Shown in pieces: positions 44,501 through 52,515 of a stretch of 64,000 nt of DNA; positions within the stretch are counted from its first letter, which is position 1; every line of letters begins with the position of its first letter. The notes under the pieces were generated by a model that was not told where the DNA came from, searched no databases, and worked only from the letters and a program-made list of their open reading frames with translations. A program made the translations under genes and the position numbers. The DNA comes from an uncultured Maribacter sp. (GTDB lineage Bacteria; Bacteroidota; Bacteroidia; Flavobacteriales; Flavobacteriaceae). The stretch covers positions 496,001-560,000 of the forward strand of contig NZ_CANMTX010000003.1 in assembly GCF_947500985.1 (NCBI RefSeq), read 5' to 3'.

Positions 44501-45320
44501 AATAATATTAATTGGAGAAGTAATACTAGACTCTGAGGGCAAAGTTATAGAACTAATAGGTTCTAGTCAAGATATTACTGAGCAAATAGAAGCTCAAAAA
44601 AAAATAATGAACACCAATAGAAGTTTAGAAAAATCAACGACAAACTTAACTTCAAAAAACAAGCAACTTGCTGAATTCAATCATATTACATCACATAATT
44701 TAAGATCCCCGGTAAGCAACTTGAACGCACTATTAGGTCTATATAAAAGCACCAAAAACGAGAGCAAAAAAGTAGAGATTTTTGGAAAGTTTGAAATCGT
44801 AATAGACCATTTGACGGAAACGCTTAACGCCCTAATAGAAACGATATCAATAAAACACTCAGCTGTTGAGATAACTCAAGAACTTTGCTTTGAACAGACG
44901 CTGTTAAAAACCAAAGAAATATTAGCTGCCGAATTAATAGAAAGTAACGCCAACATAAGATGTGATTTTTCTAAAGCGAAAAATGTAAAATACAATCCTA
45001 TCTATTTAGAAAGTATTTTCCTTAATTTAGTAAGTAATTCACTGAAATACAGATCCGAAGATAGAGTACCAGAAATCTCAATTACCTCAAATACTGTAAA
45101 TGGAAGAACAACATTAGAATTTGAAGATAATGGGTTAGGAATAGATATGAAAAGTAATGGCCACAAATTATTCGGACTTAACAAAGTATTTCATAAACAC
45201 CCAGATGCAAAAGGCATCGGTCTGTTTTTGACAAAGGCCCAAATAATAGCTATGGGCGGTTCCATTTCGGCAAAAAGTAAAGTTGACGTCGGAACAACAT
45301 TTTTTATCATTTTAAATTAA
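41538..45320 (+). CDS. Soluble multi-PAS sensor histidine kinase
   Basis: 1260 residues with no signal peptide or membrane segment, so cytoplasmic. An N-terminal PAS-like domain (~20-125) is followed by seven PAS_3-type repeats. The conserved G-x-W of each falls at about 151, 278, 405, 532, 659, 785 and 913: a nearly constant period of 127 residues. Each repeat reads L..AE.....G.W.W......WS(D/N)NL.KI... and ends D-(I/V)-T-(D/E). The dimerisation/phosphoacceptor helix holds H1053 in S-H-N-L-R-S-P, and the HATPase domain has N-L-V-S-N-S-L-K-Y, D-N-G-L-G-I-D and G-I-G-L-F-L-T-K. The receiver gene follows 5 nt later as the obvious partner. Confidence 0.92.
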   Translation: MSKENTLSYIKKFPESFNKEPKLAIFQIDLKSKSIDWNIILKKIHEVPLDYIPDIENCYGNFKNVDSENKILQAHKNVIENDVSFELDYEIITAKGNSRLLQITAQPITYHGECISIYGIVKEINLGNDSSLQNIQLKHQLNYAEELAKSGSWNWNVLTGELIWSDNFYKIFNHSKSNPISYDVYLSYIHEDDKEEIARKFESVLETKEFPDSRYRLRLKDGTIKTLISKGKVVPNEKGEIITVLGACQDITERIAIKKELSHTNKQLKLTETINEAGTWQLNPSTGAFKWSDNLYKITDFESDQAISFEMLYARIHPDDKHHVDKVLKLVQESGIKQTFNHRLITKDGSVRTLEISADILSNNLSDDKVLIGTARNITNSIKIEHELIEINQLLDFAEHLTTMGYWRYKPETDDVFWSNNLFKMFDLPKTEQLSFSSYFNRIHPDDQAFVKERIDRSIHDNKFYDFTHRIVLSDSTIRIIQIIGKVTQNRNDGLHELLGTCLDVTDNESRELELSKKNQQLNVAEKMAMIGYWQWNTPTNEVFWSDNLHAIYGHDKQEPLTFETYINYVHEEDKKAVVANLKTAMKTGNFLESTYRIQLDDGSIKIIKSVGKITLNSKGEVLEMSGTCQDITIAKNNELELLKINQQLSLAEQMAMLGIWVWKPKKNIFQWSDSLYKIYGFELGSEVNMDKAISMIYPPDKDKVKEVIKNLLNGIEEPRSTYRIILNNNEIKTLEVRREISKDEHGNIELLGTTQDITHIVETEQLLKEKNHLLSFTEEMASMGSWQWNPHTGKSKWSDNLYKLYDLELGISIDMDLFLSRIHPEDSEKVVEHIEHIVSTQKSETLLSYRIILNDNSIRSLELMAEVVKDSNDQMIELIGTAQDVTDRIKREQDLLEKNQLLNFAEQLSSIGYWKWDIVNDVMEKSENLLKILDFDQETKLNFNTYINRVHPADREKVIDVSRKIIKTKKFDKFHHRIIKNDNSIRSIILIGEVILDSEGKVIELIGSSQDITEQIEAQKKIMNTNRSLEKSTTNLTSKNKQLAEFNHITSHNLRSPVSNLNALLGLYKSTKNESKKVEIFGKFEIVIDHLTETLNALIETISIKHSAVEITQELCFEQTLLKTKEILAAELIESNANIRCDFSKAKNVKYNPIYLESIFLNLVSNSLKYRSEDRVPEISITSNTVNGRTTLEFEDNGLGIDMKSNGHKLFGLNKVFHKHPDAKGIGLFLTKAQIIAMGGSISAKSKVDVGTTFFIILN

Positions 45321-45325
45321 AAAAG

Positions 45326-45724
45326 ATGGACAATAATATTCAAGTTTGCGTAATAGATGATGACGAAGTTTTTCAATATACCATACTTCACACCTTACAG
45401 TCTCATAAATCTGTCAGCAACATCATGCCATTTACCGATGGTGCAGAAGCAATGAACTTTTTTAATAAAAATATTGACAACTATAACATATTACCAGATG
45501 TTATTTTTCTGGATGTTAATATGCCAGTAATGGATGGGTACAAGTTTATGGATGAATACATTAAGTTGATATCAAAAGCTACAAAAAAAATAACCGTATA
45601 TATTCTTTCATCATCTGTAGACTTGGTCGATTTTGAAAAGACAAAAAAAATAAAAGAAGTATCAGACTACATCGTCAAACCTATAAGAGATAACCAATTG
45701 ACAAAAATTCTAGCAGAATTATAA
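45326..45724 (+). CDS. Single-domain response regulator receiver
   Basis: 132 residues consisting only of a receiver domain. Acidic pocket I-D-D-D-E near 9-13, phosphoacceptor D63 in F-L-D-V-N-M-P-V-M-D-G, Ser/Thr in I-L-S-S-S and the conserved Lys in Y-I-V-K-P-I. It has no output domain, so it must act by protein-protein contact (CheY-like or as a phosphorelay intermediate). It lies 5 nt downstream of the multi-PAS kinase. This receiver type, with 'CVIDDDEVFQ', is common beside flavobacterial PAS kinases (recollection). Confidence 0.92.
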   Translation: MDNNIQVCVIDDDEVFQYTILHTLQSHKSVSNIMPFTDGAEAMNFFNKNIDNYNILPDVIFLDVNMPVMDGYKFMDEYIKLISKATKKITVYILSSSVDLVDFEKTKKIKEVSDYIVKPIRDNQLTKILAEL

Positions 45725-45750
45725 ACACCCAAAAATAAATTTATGTTATA

Positions 45751-46101
45751 CTATTTACTAGAATAACCATCATAACCACCTTCTAAATTTACTACATTCT
45801 TAAAGCCAAATTCTGCTAACCTCTCTTGAGATTTTAAACTTCTACCCCCCATTTTACAGTAAACAAAGATTTTTTTGCTTTTATCCAAACCTTGTATTTG
45901 TTGATTGAATTCATCTGAAAGCCAATTAATATTAATAGCTCCGTTTATACAACCTGCTTCAAACTCTGCTGGTGTTCTTACATCTAACAATACTTCTGCA
46001 GATTCATCAAAATCAATAAATTCAGAAATCGGCTTTGACTCTATTTGACTTATAGCAAACTGAGTAACAAAAAGCAGCAGAAAAATTAGTATATTTCTCA
46101 T
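45751..46101 (-). CDS. Exported rhodanese-like domain protein
   Basis: 116 residues from the ATG at 46101, which starts a signal peptide (M-R-N-I-L-I-F-L-L-L-F ending FAISQ). The frame is open further upstream, but the predicted promoter at 46120-46148 lies inside that extension, which supports the shorter start. A single rhodanese domain: L-L-D-V-R-T-P-A-E-F near 39-48 and the active-site loop V-Y-C-K-M-G-G-R-S with catalytic Cys. Periplasmic sulfurtransferase or thiol-relay protein is likely. Divergent from the ECF sigma gene. Confidence 0.87.
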   Translation of the reverse strand: MRNILIFLLLFVTQFAISQIESKPISEFIDFDESAEVLLDVRTPAEFEAGCINGAININWLSDEFNQQIQGLDKSKKIFVYCKMGGRSLKSQERLAEFGFKNVVNLEGGYDGYSSK

Positions 46102-46119
46102 GATAATAGCGTTTAGAAC

Positions 46120-46148
46120 CAAAAGTAAACATAATAGCCAAAATTCAA
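46120..46148 (-). promoter_or_regulatory. Rhodanese promoter
   Basis: On the minus strand: TTG (46148-46146), an 18-nt spacer, TACTTTTG (46127-46120). Consensus Bacteroidota promoter; leader about 12 nt from the ATG at 46101. Confidence 0.62.
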
Positions 46149-46149
46149 T

Positions 46150-46157
46150 TACTTTTG
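46150..46157 (+). promoter_or_regulatory. -7 box of the ECF sigma promoter
   Basis: TACTTTTG, identical to the divergent rhodanese box and separated from it by 22 nt. It ends 16 nt before the sigma ATG. No plus-strand TTG at -33. Confidence 0.55.
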
Positions 46158-46173
46158 ACATGCAGAATAAAAA

Positions 46174-46728
46174 ATGGAAATAAACAATCTAAATCCTGAT
46201 AAGTGGGTAGATCTCTATGCAGATTATCTATTTAACTACGCCGTAACTAGGGTAAGCGATGCAGAAATCGCAAAAGACCTTGTTCAAGACACTTTTATAG
46301 CTGGTCTAAAATCTGCCAAAAACTTTAAAGGTGATGCGGCAGAACGAACATGGCTAATTGCAATTCTCAAACGTAAGGTCATTGACCACTATCGCAAAAT
46401 TAATTCAAAAAAGGGAAAAGCAGAGGTACGTATGAGCTATAGTTCACAGACCGATGCTGAAGGTGATTGGTTAGAAGAACGCATTGCCGACCCCAATAGT
46501 AATTTTGAAAATGACGCTCTTGAGAACGAAGAATTGGGCTTTGCCATTCAAAATTGCATTTCTAAGTTACCTAAAAAGCAAGCTCAAGTTTTTACCATGA
46601 AAACTATTGAAGGAATGGAAACTGAAGATATTTGTAATGCTTTAGGAATTAACGCGTCTAACCTATGGGTAATGATACATAGAGCCAGAACAGGCTTAAT
46701 GGGTTGTTTAAATCAAAATTGGTTTTAG
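46174..46728 (+). CDS. ECF-type RNA polymerase sigma-70 factor
   Basis: 184 residues. Region 2 spans ~10-75 (A-K-D-L-V-Q-D-T-F-I-A-G, W-L-I-A-I-L-K-R-K-V-I-D-H-Y-R). Region 4 spans ~125-180 (L-P-K-K-Q-A-Q-V-F-T-M-K, E-D-I-C-N-A-L-G-I-N-A-S-N-L-W-V, helix-turn-helix). There is no region 1.1 or 3, which defines the ECF type. A small Cys/His protein starts 2 nt downstream and is the likely anti-sigma factor. The divergent rhodanese gene shares the promoter region and may be a target. Confidence 0.92.
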   Translation: MEINNLNPDKWVDLYADYLFNYAVTRVSDAEIAKDLVQDTFIAGLKSAKNFKGDAAERTWLIAILKRKVIDHYRKINSKKGKAEVRMSYSSQTDAEGDWLEERIADPNSNFENDALENEELGFAIQNCISKLPKKQAQVFTMKTIEGMETEDICNALGINASNLWVMIHRARTGLMGCLNQNWF

Positions 46729-46730
46729 TT

Positions 46731-46961
46731 ATGATGATTTCATGTGAAAAGGCAGCAAATATTTGCGATAAAGCTCAATACGAAGAAGCTTCTGGTTGGG
46801 ATAAAATAAAATTAAAATTTCATTTATTTATGTGTAAAACCTGTGCAAAGCACAGTAAAGACAATACTAAGTTAACTTCTCTTTGCAATCAAGCTAGACT
46901 TGCTGTACTGTCTGAAGAAGAAAAGAAAAAAATGAAAGAAACCTTTTCTAAAGCAAAATAA
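46731..46961 (+). CDS. Small zinc-anti-sigma-like protein
   Basis: 76 residues from the tandem ATGs at 46731/46734. The motif H-L-F-M-C-K-T-C (H-x3-C-x2-C) near 31-38 is the zinc-binding signature of ZAS anti-sigma factors. Another Cys pair is C5 and C12, and the C-terminal 20 residues are a charged helix. It has no transmembrane segment, so it would be a soluble redox/zinc-controlled anti-sigma factor, like RsrA in principle. It is coupled to the sigma gene (2 nt) and overlaps the convergent UbiA-like gene by 14 nt. Confidence 0.75.
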   Translation: MMISCEKAANICDKAQYEEASGWDKIKLKFHLFMCKTCAKHSKDNTKLTSLCNQARLAVLSEEEKKKMKETFSKAK

Positions 46962-47781
46962 AATACCTCTTACTTATAACAAAAAGTAACCACCACAATA
47001 ATGGAATTGCTTCTACCCAAAAAGATGAAAAGTATTTGTGTTGATTTATTTTTGTTTTAAATATCATCAACATTAATACTAAGAATAGAACTGTCTTCAC
47101 AATAATGTGGGTAACATCTAAATCTGTTTTCAAAAAGGTAGCAGCATAAAAAAGTATTGCCCAACTATACCCTATCATTTTTGTTCCCTTCACCCCTACT
47201 CTTTGTGGCAAAGTTTTTAGAGTTACACTATCATATTTTAAATCTCTGATTTCGAAAGGCACCAATAAAACCAGCACAAACAGAAAACGTTGTACCGTCT
47301 CTACCTTTACATTCCAAGAAACAATTTCTAGTTTAGAAATAACTGGCAATACTACTGTTGTACCAGCCCAAACAACTGCAACTATAAGTATCTTTAAACC
47401 GCTAAAACTTCTAAAATTTTTATTCTTCGGCAAAACAGGTAAGGCATAAAGACCCGTAATTACTGCCAATACAAGTAATCCAATAAAAATTCGTTCAGGC
47501 AAAAAAAACAACTGATACCCTGCAACAAGCAAACACCCAAAACTAAAAAATTGAATGTTTTTTTGATATGTGTTGGCTACAAGAATATACTTCTCTGCCT
47601 CTACTCCAAATTTTACAAAATTATAGCAACTAATAGAACCGAAAAAAATAAAAAAATAGAGTTCTAAAGGTACATTTATGTTTAAAGTTAGCGCAGTAAC
47701 ATGAACCAAGCTAAATATCGCCAATGCGACATGAATACTAGCATCAAGATAAAAATCAAAAATCTTTTTGATTATGGTCAT
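46948..47781 (-). CDS. UbiA-like polytopic membrane protein with incomplete Asp motifs
   Basis: 277 residues with about eight hydrophobic segments. The spacing and R-D-L-K-Y-D-S-V-T-L-K-T-L-P-Q-R segment near 187-202 resemble the second DxxxD motif and T-L-P-x-R-x-G of UbiA prenyltransferases. The first aspartate motif (N-D-x2-D-x3-D) is replaced by N-F-V-K-F-G-V-E near 54-61. It may therefore be a non-catalytic or divergent member. Not a family I can name. A TACTTTTG box 4 nt before the ATG suggests a leaderless mRNA. Confidence 0.7.
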   Translation of the reverse strand: MTIIKKIFDFYLDASIHVALAIFSLVHVTALTLNINVPLELYFFIFFGSISCYNFVKFGVEAEKYILVANTYQKNIQFFSFGCLLVAGYQLFFLPERIFIGLLVLAVITGLYALPVLPKNKNFRSFSGLKILIVAVVWAGTTVVLPVISKLEIVSWNVKVETVQRFLFVLVLLVPFEIRDLKYDSVTLKTLPQRVGVKGTKMIGYSWAILFYAATFLKTDLDVTHIIVKTVLFLVLMLMIFKTKINQHKYFSSFWVEAIPLLWWLLFVISKRYFILL

Positions 47782-47785
47782 TAAA

Positions 47786-47793
47786 CAAAAGTA
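47786..47793 (-). promoter_or_regulatory. -7 box of the UbiA-like gene promoter
   Basis: On the minus strand TACTTTTG ending exactly 4 nt before the ATG at 47781, the same layout as rlmB and rarA. Confidence 0.55.
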
Positions 47794-47910
47794 GTTAAAG
47801 TGTTTATAACCTTTTGTTTTGGTTAAAAACTTTCAAGATATGAATAGCTTACAGCACTAATTTAAACACATAAAAGTGGTAATTTTACACATTATATAAC
47901 AATAGTATCT

Positions 47911-50763
47911 ATGAAGACTGACGTGTTTGCATTACGCCATATCGGCATTAGGGATGAAGATTTAAATACCATGTTCAACACGGTAGGTGTTGAAAATCTG
48001 GAACAGCTTATTTTTGAGACCATACCAGAACATATTCGCCTTAAAGAGCCCCTAAAATTAGATCCACCAATGAGTGAGCATAAGTTTCTTGCACACACAG
48101 AAGCGTTATCTAAAAAAAATAAAGTTTTTAGAACTTATATTGGTTTAGGATATCACGAAAGTTTGATTCCGTCAGTAATTAAAAGAAATATTCTTGAAAA
48201 CCCGGGTTGGTACACTGCTTACACTCCATATCAAGCTGAAATTGCCCAAGGTAGATTAGAAGCATTATTAAACTTTCAAACCATAGTTTCAGATTTAACA
48301 GGAATGAAACTTGCAAATGCTTCGCTTTTAGATGAAAGTACAGCTGCTGCAGAAGCAATGACCATGCTTTTTGATGTAAGAAGCCGTGATCAAAAAAAGA
48401 ACAACATTGTAAAATTCTTTGTATCAGAAGAAATTTTACCGCAAACACTATCACTTTTAAATACCCGCTCGACTCCTTTAGGTATCGAACTGGTAATTGG
48501 CAATCATGAAGAATTTGACTTCAGTACAGATTTTTATGGTGCCCTACTACAGTATCCTGGCAAATACGGACAAGTCTTTGATTATGCTGATTTTGTTGCT
48601 AAAGCAAAGGAAAATGAAATCAAGGTAGCTGTAGCTGCAGATATCATGAGCTTAGTGCTATTGACTCCTCCTGGAGATTTTGGTGTAGACGTAGTTGTTG
48701 GTACTACACAGCGTTTTGGAATTCCGTTAGGTTATGGTGGTCCTCACGCTGCCTTCTTTGCTACAAAAGAAGAATTTAAAAGAAATATACCTGGTAGAAT
48801 AATCGGTGTAACGAAAGATACCGATGGGAAGCCTGCTTTAAGAATGGCATTGCAGACTAGGGAACAACATATTAAAAGAGACAAAGCAACATCCAACATT
48901 TGTACGGCGCAGGTATTATTGGCGGTAATGGCAGGTATGTACGGGGTGTATCACGGTCCAAAAGGGCTAAAATACATAGCCTCAAAAATTCACGCTACCG
49001 CAGTTACGTTAGTTGATGCTCTTGAGAATTTGGGTCTATACCAGATTAACTCAGCTTATTTCGATACTATTACGGTAAAAGCAGATGCTAAAAAAATACG
49101 CCCAATTGCAGAAGCAAATGAAGTTAATTTCAACTATGTAGATAATGATACTATTTCAATCGCAGTCAATGAAGCTACCTCATTAAACGATATCAATCAG
49201 ATTATATCCATTTTCACTGAGGCTCTTGGCAAGTCTGCAACAGAAATCACTAGTTTGCTAAGCTCAACTTCAATACCAAACAATATTCAGCGTAGCAGTG
49301 CTTTCATGGAAAACAAGGTGTTTAATTCATACCATTCAGAGACTGAATTAATGCGTTACATTAAGAAATTGGAACGCAAAGATTTAGCTCTAAATCATAG
49401 TATGATTTCTTTGGGTAGCTGTACCATGAAATTAAATGCAGCTAGTGAAATGTTGCCATTAAGTTCTTCTAACTGGGGAAATATTCACCCATTTGTACCG
49501 ATTGACCAAGCAGAAGGATACCAAACTATTCTAAGAGAACTAGCAAAAGATCTTTCGGTAATTACAGGTTTTGCAGACACTTCATTGCAACCAAATTCTG
49601 GTGCACAAGGCGAGTATGCAGGGTTAATGGTTATTAGAGCGTATCATGAATCTAGAGGAGAATCTCATAGAAACATATGCTTGATTCCATCTTCGGCACA
49701 TGGTACCAACCCGGCTTCTGCTGTAATGGCAGGTATGAAAGTTGTGGTAACCAAGACAGATGAGAAAGGAAATATTGATGTTGCGGATCTTGAAGAGAAA
49801 GCAAAATTACATTCAGACAACTTAGCTGCGTTAATGGTGACATACCCATCTACACATGGTGTATTTGAATCATCAATTAAGCAGATTACAAAATTAATTC
49901 ATGATCATGGTGGTCAAGTCTATATGGACGGCGCCAATATGAATGCACAAGTTGGTTTAACAAACCCAGCAACCATTGGTGCAGATGTTTGTCATTTAAA
50001 CTTACACAAAACTTTCGCTATACCACATGGTGGCGGCGGACCAGGTGTTGGTCCAATATGCGTTGCTCCACAACTGGTTCCATTTTTACCAAGTAACCCA
50101 GTAATAACAACAGGTGGAGAAGATGCTATTACAGCAATTTCTGCAGCCCCATGGGGAAGTTCATTGGTTTGCCTAATTTCTTACGGATACATTAAAATGT
50201 TAGGTGAACATGGTCTTACCCAATCAACAAAGATTGCCATTCTTAATGCCAATTATATTAAGCATAAGCTTGAAGGTAAATTTGATGTTTTATACACGGG
50301 TGAAAAAGGGAGAGCAGCTCATGAAATGATATTGGACTGTAGGCCTTTCAAGAAAAACGGCATTGAGGTAACCGACATTGCAAAGCGATTAATGGACTAC
50401 GGGTTTCACGCTCCAACGGTTTCATTTCCTGTTGCAGGAACAGTAATGATCGAGCCTACCGAAAGTGAAAATTTAGCTGAGCTAGACAGGTTCTGCGAAG
50501 CAATGACTTCTATTCGATCAGAAATAGACGAATCTAATGCTGATGAGTCAAATAACGTACTTAAAAATGCTCCGCATACATTAGAAATGGCCACAACAGA
50601 TGATTGGCAATTTCCATACTCAAGACAAAAAGCAACTTTTCCATTACCATACATTGCCGAAAATAAATTTTGGCCTTCGGTACGTAGAGTTGACGATGCA
50701 TATGGAGACCGTAATTTAATTTGTACATGCGCACCAATTGAGGCGTACATGGAAACTGAATAA
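47911..50763 (+). CDS. gcvP: Glycine dehydrogenase (aminomethyl-transferring), P protein
   Basis: 950 residues, the full-length single-chain P protein with two PLP-fold halves. N-terminal half: R-H-I-G near 8-11, P-Y-Q-A-E-I-A-Q-G. C-terminal half: the cofactor-binding lysine K700 in H-L-N-L-H-K-T-F, followed by the Gly-rich H-G-G-G-G-P-G-V-G loop. It decarboxylates glycine and passes the aminomethyl group to the H protein lipoate in the glycine cleavage system. The other gcv genes are not in the window. A strong terminator follows. Confidence 0.96.
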   Translation: MKTDVFALRHIGIRDEDLNTMFNTVGVENLEQLIFETIPEHIRLKEPLKLDPPMSEHKFLAHTEALSKKNKVFRTYIGLGYHESLIPSVIKRNILENPGWYTAYTPYQAEIAQGRLEALLNFQTIVSDLTGMKLANASLLDESTAAAEAMTMLFDVRSRDQKKNNIVKFFVSEEILPQTLSLLNTRSTPLGIELVIGNHEEFDFSTDFYGALLQYPGKYGQVFDYADFVAKAKENEIKVAVAADIMSLVLLTPPGDFGVDVVVGTTQRFGIPLGYGGPHAAFFATKEEFKRNIPGRIIGVTKDTDGKPALRMALQTREQHIKRDKATSNICTAQVLLAVMAGMYGVYHGPKGLKYIASKIHATAVTLVDALENLGLYQINSAYFDTITVKADAKKIRPIAEANEVNFNYVDNDTISIAVNEATSLNDINQIISIFTEALGKSATEITSLLSSTSIPNNIQRSSAFMENKVFNSYHSETELMRYIKKLERKDLALNHSMISLGSCTMKLNAASEMLPLSSSNWGNIHPFVPIDQAEGYQTILRELAKDLSVITGFADTSLQPNSGAQGEYAGLMVIRAYHESRGESHRNICLIPSSAHGTNPASAVMAGMKVVVTKTDEKGNIDVADLEEKAKLHSDNLAALMVTYPSTHGVFESSIKQITKLIHDHGGQVYMDGANMNAQVGLTNPATIGADVCHLNLHKTFAIPHGGGGPGVGPICVAPQLVPFLPSNPVITTGGEDAITAISAAPWGSSLVCLISYGYIKMLGEHGLTQSTKIAILNANYIKHKLEGKFDVLYTGEKGRAAHEMILDCRPFKKNGIEVTDIAKRLMDYGFHAPTVSFPVAGTVMIEPTESENLAELDRFCEAMTSIRSEIDESNADESNNVLKNAPHTLEMATTDDWQFPYSRQKATFPLPYIAENKFWPSVRRVDDAYGDRNLICTCAPIEAYMETE

Positions 50764-50784
50764 TAGCTCTAAAGCCATACTACC

Positions 50785-50816
50785 AAGCCTTTTCGACAAT
50801 TCGAAAAGGCTTTTTT
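50785..50816 (+). terminator. Terminator after gcvP
   Basis: AAGCCTTTTCGA-CAAT-TCGAAAAGGCTT, a perfect 12-bp stem, followed by a T-run. Confidence 0.88.
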
Positions 50817-50926
50817 AATTTGACTTATTTTAAGAAATGTGCATTGACCATCGTAAAATTTACTATGCATGCATATAATATTTTTATAATTTACTTAAAT
50901 TGCCGGGCACAATTCAAAAAATTAAA

Positions 50927-51985
50927 ATGAGCATATCAATTACGGGAACAGGAAGCTATATTCCTGATTTAAAAATTTCTAACACAGATTTTAATAACCA
51001 TAATTTTTTAAATTTAGACGGCACATCCTTCAAACATAATAACGAAGTTATTATAGAGAAGTTTAAAGCCATTACTGGTATTGAAGAAAGGCGATATGCT
51101 CCTAAAGAATTCACTACGTCTAACTTAGCATTTTTCGCTGCTGAAAAAGCTATTAAGAATGCTCAAATAGACAAAGAAAGTTTAGACTACATCATTGTCG
51201 CCCATAATTTTGGTGACTTAAAAGAGGGCTATATTCAAGGCGATACACTACCAAGTTTAGCCACTAGAGTAAAGCACCAATTACAGATAAAGAATCCGAA
51301 GTGTGTTGCGTATGATTTAATCTTTGGCTGTCCAGGTTGGCTCGAAGGTATGATTCAAGCCAATGCGTTCATCAAAAGTGGTATTGCCAAAAAATGTTTG
51401 GTTATTGGCGCTGAGACTTTATCAAGAATTGTAGACGATAATGATCGCGATGCTATGATATATTCTGATGGTGCAGGTGCTGCAATTTTAGAAAGCTCTA
51501 CTGACGGTGGTGAAATATTAGGTCACGAATCTGCAACCTATGCAAACGATGAAGCCAACTTTCTTTTTTTTGGAGAATCTTACAATAAAGAGGACGAGAA
51601 AAAGGCTTACTATATAAAAATGCTCGGTAGAAAAATTTATGAATTTGCGGTAACAAACGTACCATCTGCTATGGCGTCGTGCTTAGATAACAGCGGTATT
51701 AAGATTGATGAGGTGAAAAAGATATTTATTCACCAAGCAAATGAAAAAATGGATGAAGCGATAGTAAAACGCTTCTACAAAATATATGGTAAAGAAATGC
51801 CCGAAGGTATTATGCCCATGAGTATTTCAAAGCTAGGTAATAGCTCTGTTGCCACTATACCCACTTTATTTGACCTTGTAAAGGACGGTAAATTAGAAAA
51901 TCAGGAAATTAAAAAGGGAGATGTTGTTATCTTTGCTAGTGTTGGCGCCGGAATGAACGTCAATGCAATGGTATACAGAATCTAA
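50927..51985 (+). CDS. 3-oxoacyl-ACP synthase III family protein (KAS III-like)
   Basis: 352 residues from the ATG at 50927; an in-frame TTG at 50900 is less likely. Thiolase-fold KAS III with all three catalytic residues: C135 in F-G-C-P-G-W, H269 in F-I-H-Q-A-N, N305 in L-G-N-S-S-V-A. It therefore can condense an acyl-CoA with malonyl-ACP in principle. The context is unusual: a methyltransferase 2 nt downstream and a GT2 6 nt further, with no other fatty-acid genes. It is probably not the housekeeping FabH but a KAS III dedicated to a specialised lipid or related product (inference). Confidence 0.85.
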   Translation: MSISITGTGSYIPDLKISNTDFNNHNFLNLDGTSFKHNNEVIIEKFKAITGIEERRYAPKEFTTSNLAFFAAEKAIKNAQIDKESLDYIIVAHNFGDLKEGYIQGDTLPSLATRVKHQLQIKNPKCVAYDLIFGCPGWLEGMIQANAFIKSGIAKKCLVIGAETLSRIVDDNDRDAMIYSDGAGAAILESSTDGGEILGHESATYANDEANFLFFGESYNKEDEKKAYYIKMLGRKIYEFAVTNVPSAMASCLDNSGIKIDEVKKIFIHQANEKMDEAIVKRFYKIYGKEMPEGIMPMSISKLGNSSVATIPTLFDLVKDGKLENQEIKKGDVVIFASVGAGMNVNAMVYRI

Positions 51986-51987
51986 AC

Positions 51988-52509
51988 ATGTACGAAAACA
52001 GTTTTCCAAACAAACGTTACAAACACACACTTCATTTTTTACGTAAGCACATAAACACCGACGAATCTATATTAGATTTGGGTGTTGAGAATCCGTTTAC
52101 CAAAATCATGGTAAAAGATGGTTATTCGGTAAAGAATACCCAAGGTGAAGATTTAGATATCGATTATAGCGCGGTATCAAACACAAATGCAGATGTCATT
52201 ACTGCTTTCGAGATTTTTGAACATCTTTTAGCTCCATTGAATTTACTTTCAAATACCAAGGCTACTAAATTAGTTGCGAGCATACCTCTGAAATTATGGT
52301 TTTCTCCTGCCTATAGAAGCAAAACAGATAAATGGGACAGGCATTATCATGAATTTGAAGATTGGCAATTTGACTGGCTATTAGAAAAAGCCGGATGGGA
52401 AATTCAAGATTCTAAGAAATGGGCCCATCCAGTAAAAAAAATGGGCTTCAGACCTTTTCTACGTTTATTTACACCGAGGTACTATATTGTTTACGCTACC
52501 AGAAAATAA
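51988..52509 (+). CDS. Class I SAM-dependent methyltransferase-like protein
   Basis: 173 residues, short for the class. Motif I is atypical: I-L-D-L-G-V-E-N-P-F near 30-39 instead of D-x-G-x-G-x-G. F-E-I-F-E-H-L near 73-79 matches the E-x-x-E-H motif after motif IV, and A-P-L-N-L-L follows it. The H-Y-H-E-F region near 120 could be substrate contact. It sits between the KAS III-like and GT2 genes with gaps of 2 and 6 nt, so it is likely to modify the same molecule. The substrate is unknown. Confidence 0.78.
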   Translation: MYENSFPNKRYKHTLHFLRKHINTDESILDLGVENPFTKIMVKDGYSVKNTQGEDLDIDYSAVSNTNADVITAFEIFEHLLAPLNLLSNTKATKLVASIPLKLWFSPAYRSKTDKWDRHYHEFEDWQFDWLLEKAGWEIQDSKKWAHPVKKMGFRPFLRLFTPRYYIVYATRK

Positions 52510-52515
52510 GAGACT

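Noticed and set aside
46102-46161. Upstream extension of the rhodanese gene
   Set aside because: It runs through the predicted promoter, and the signal peptide starts at 46101.
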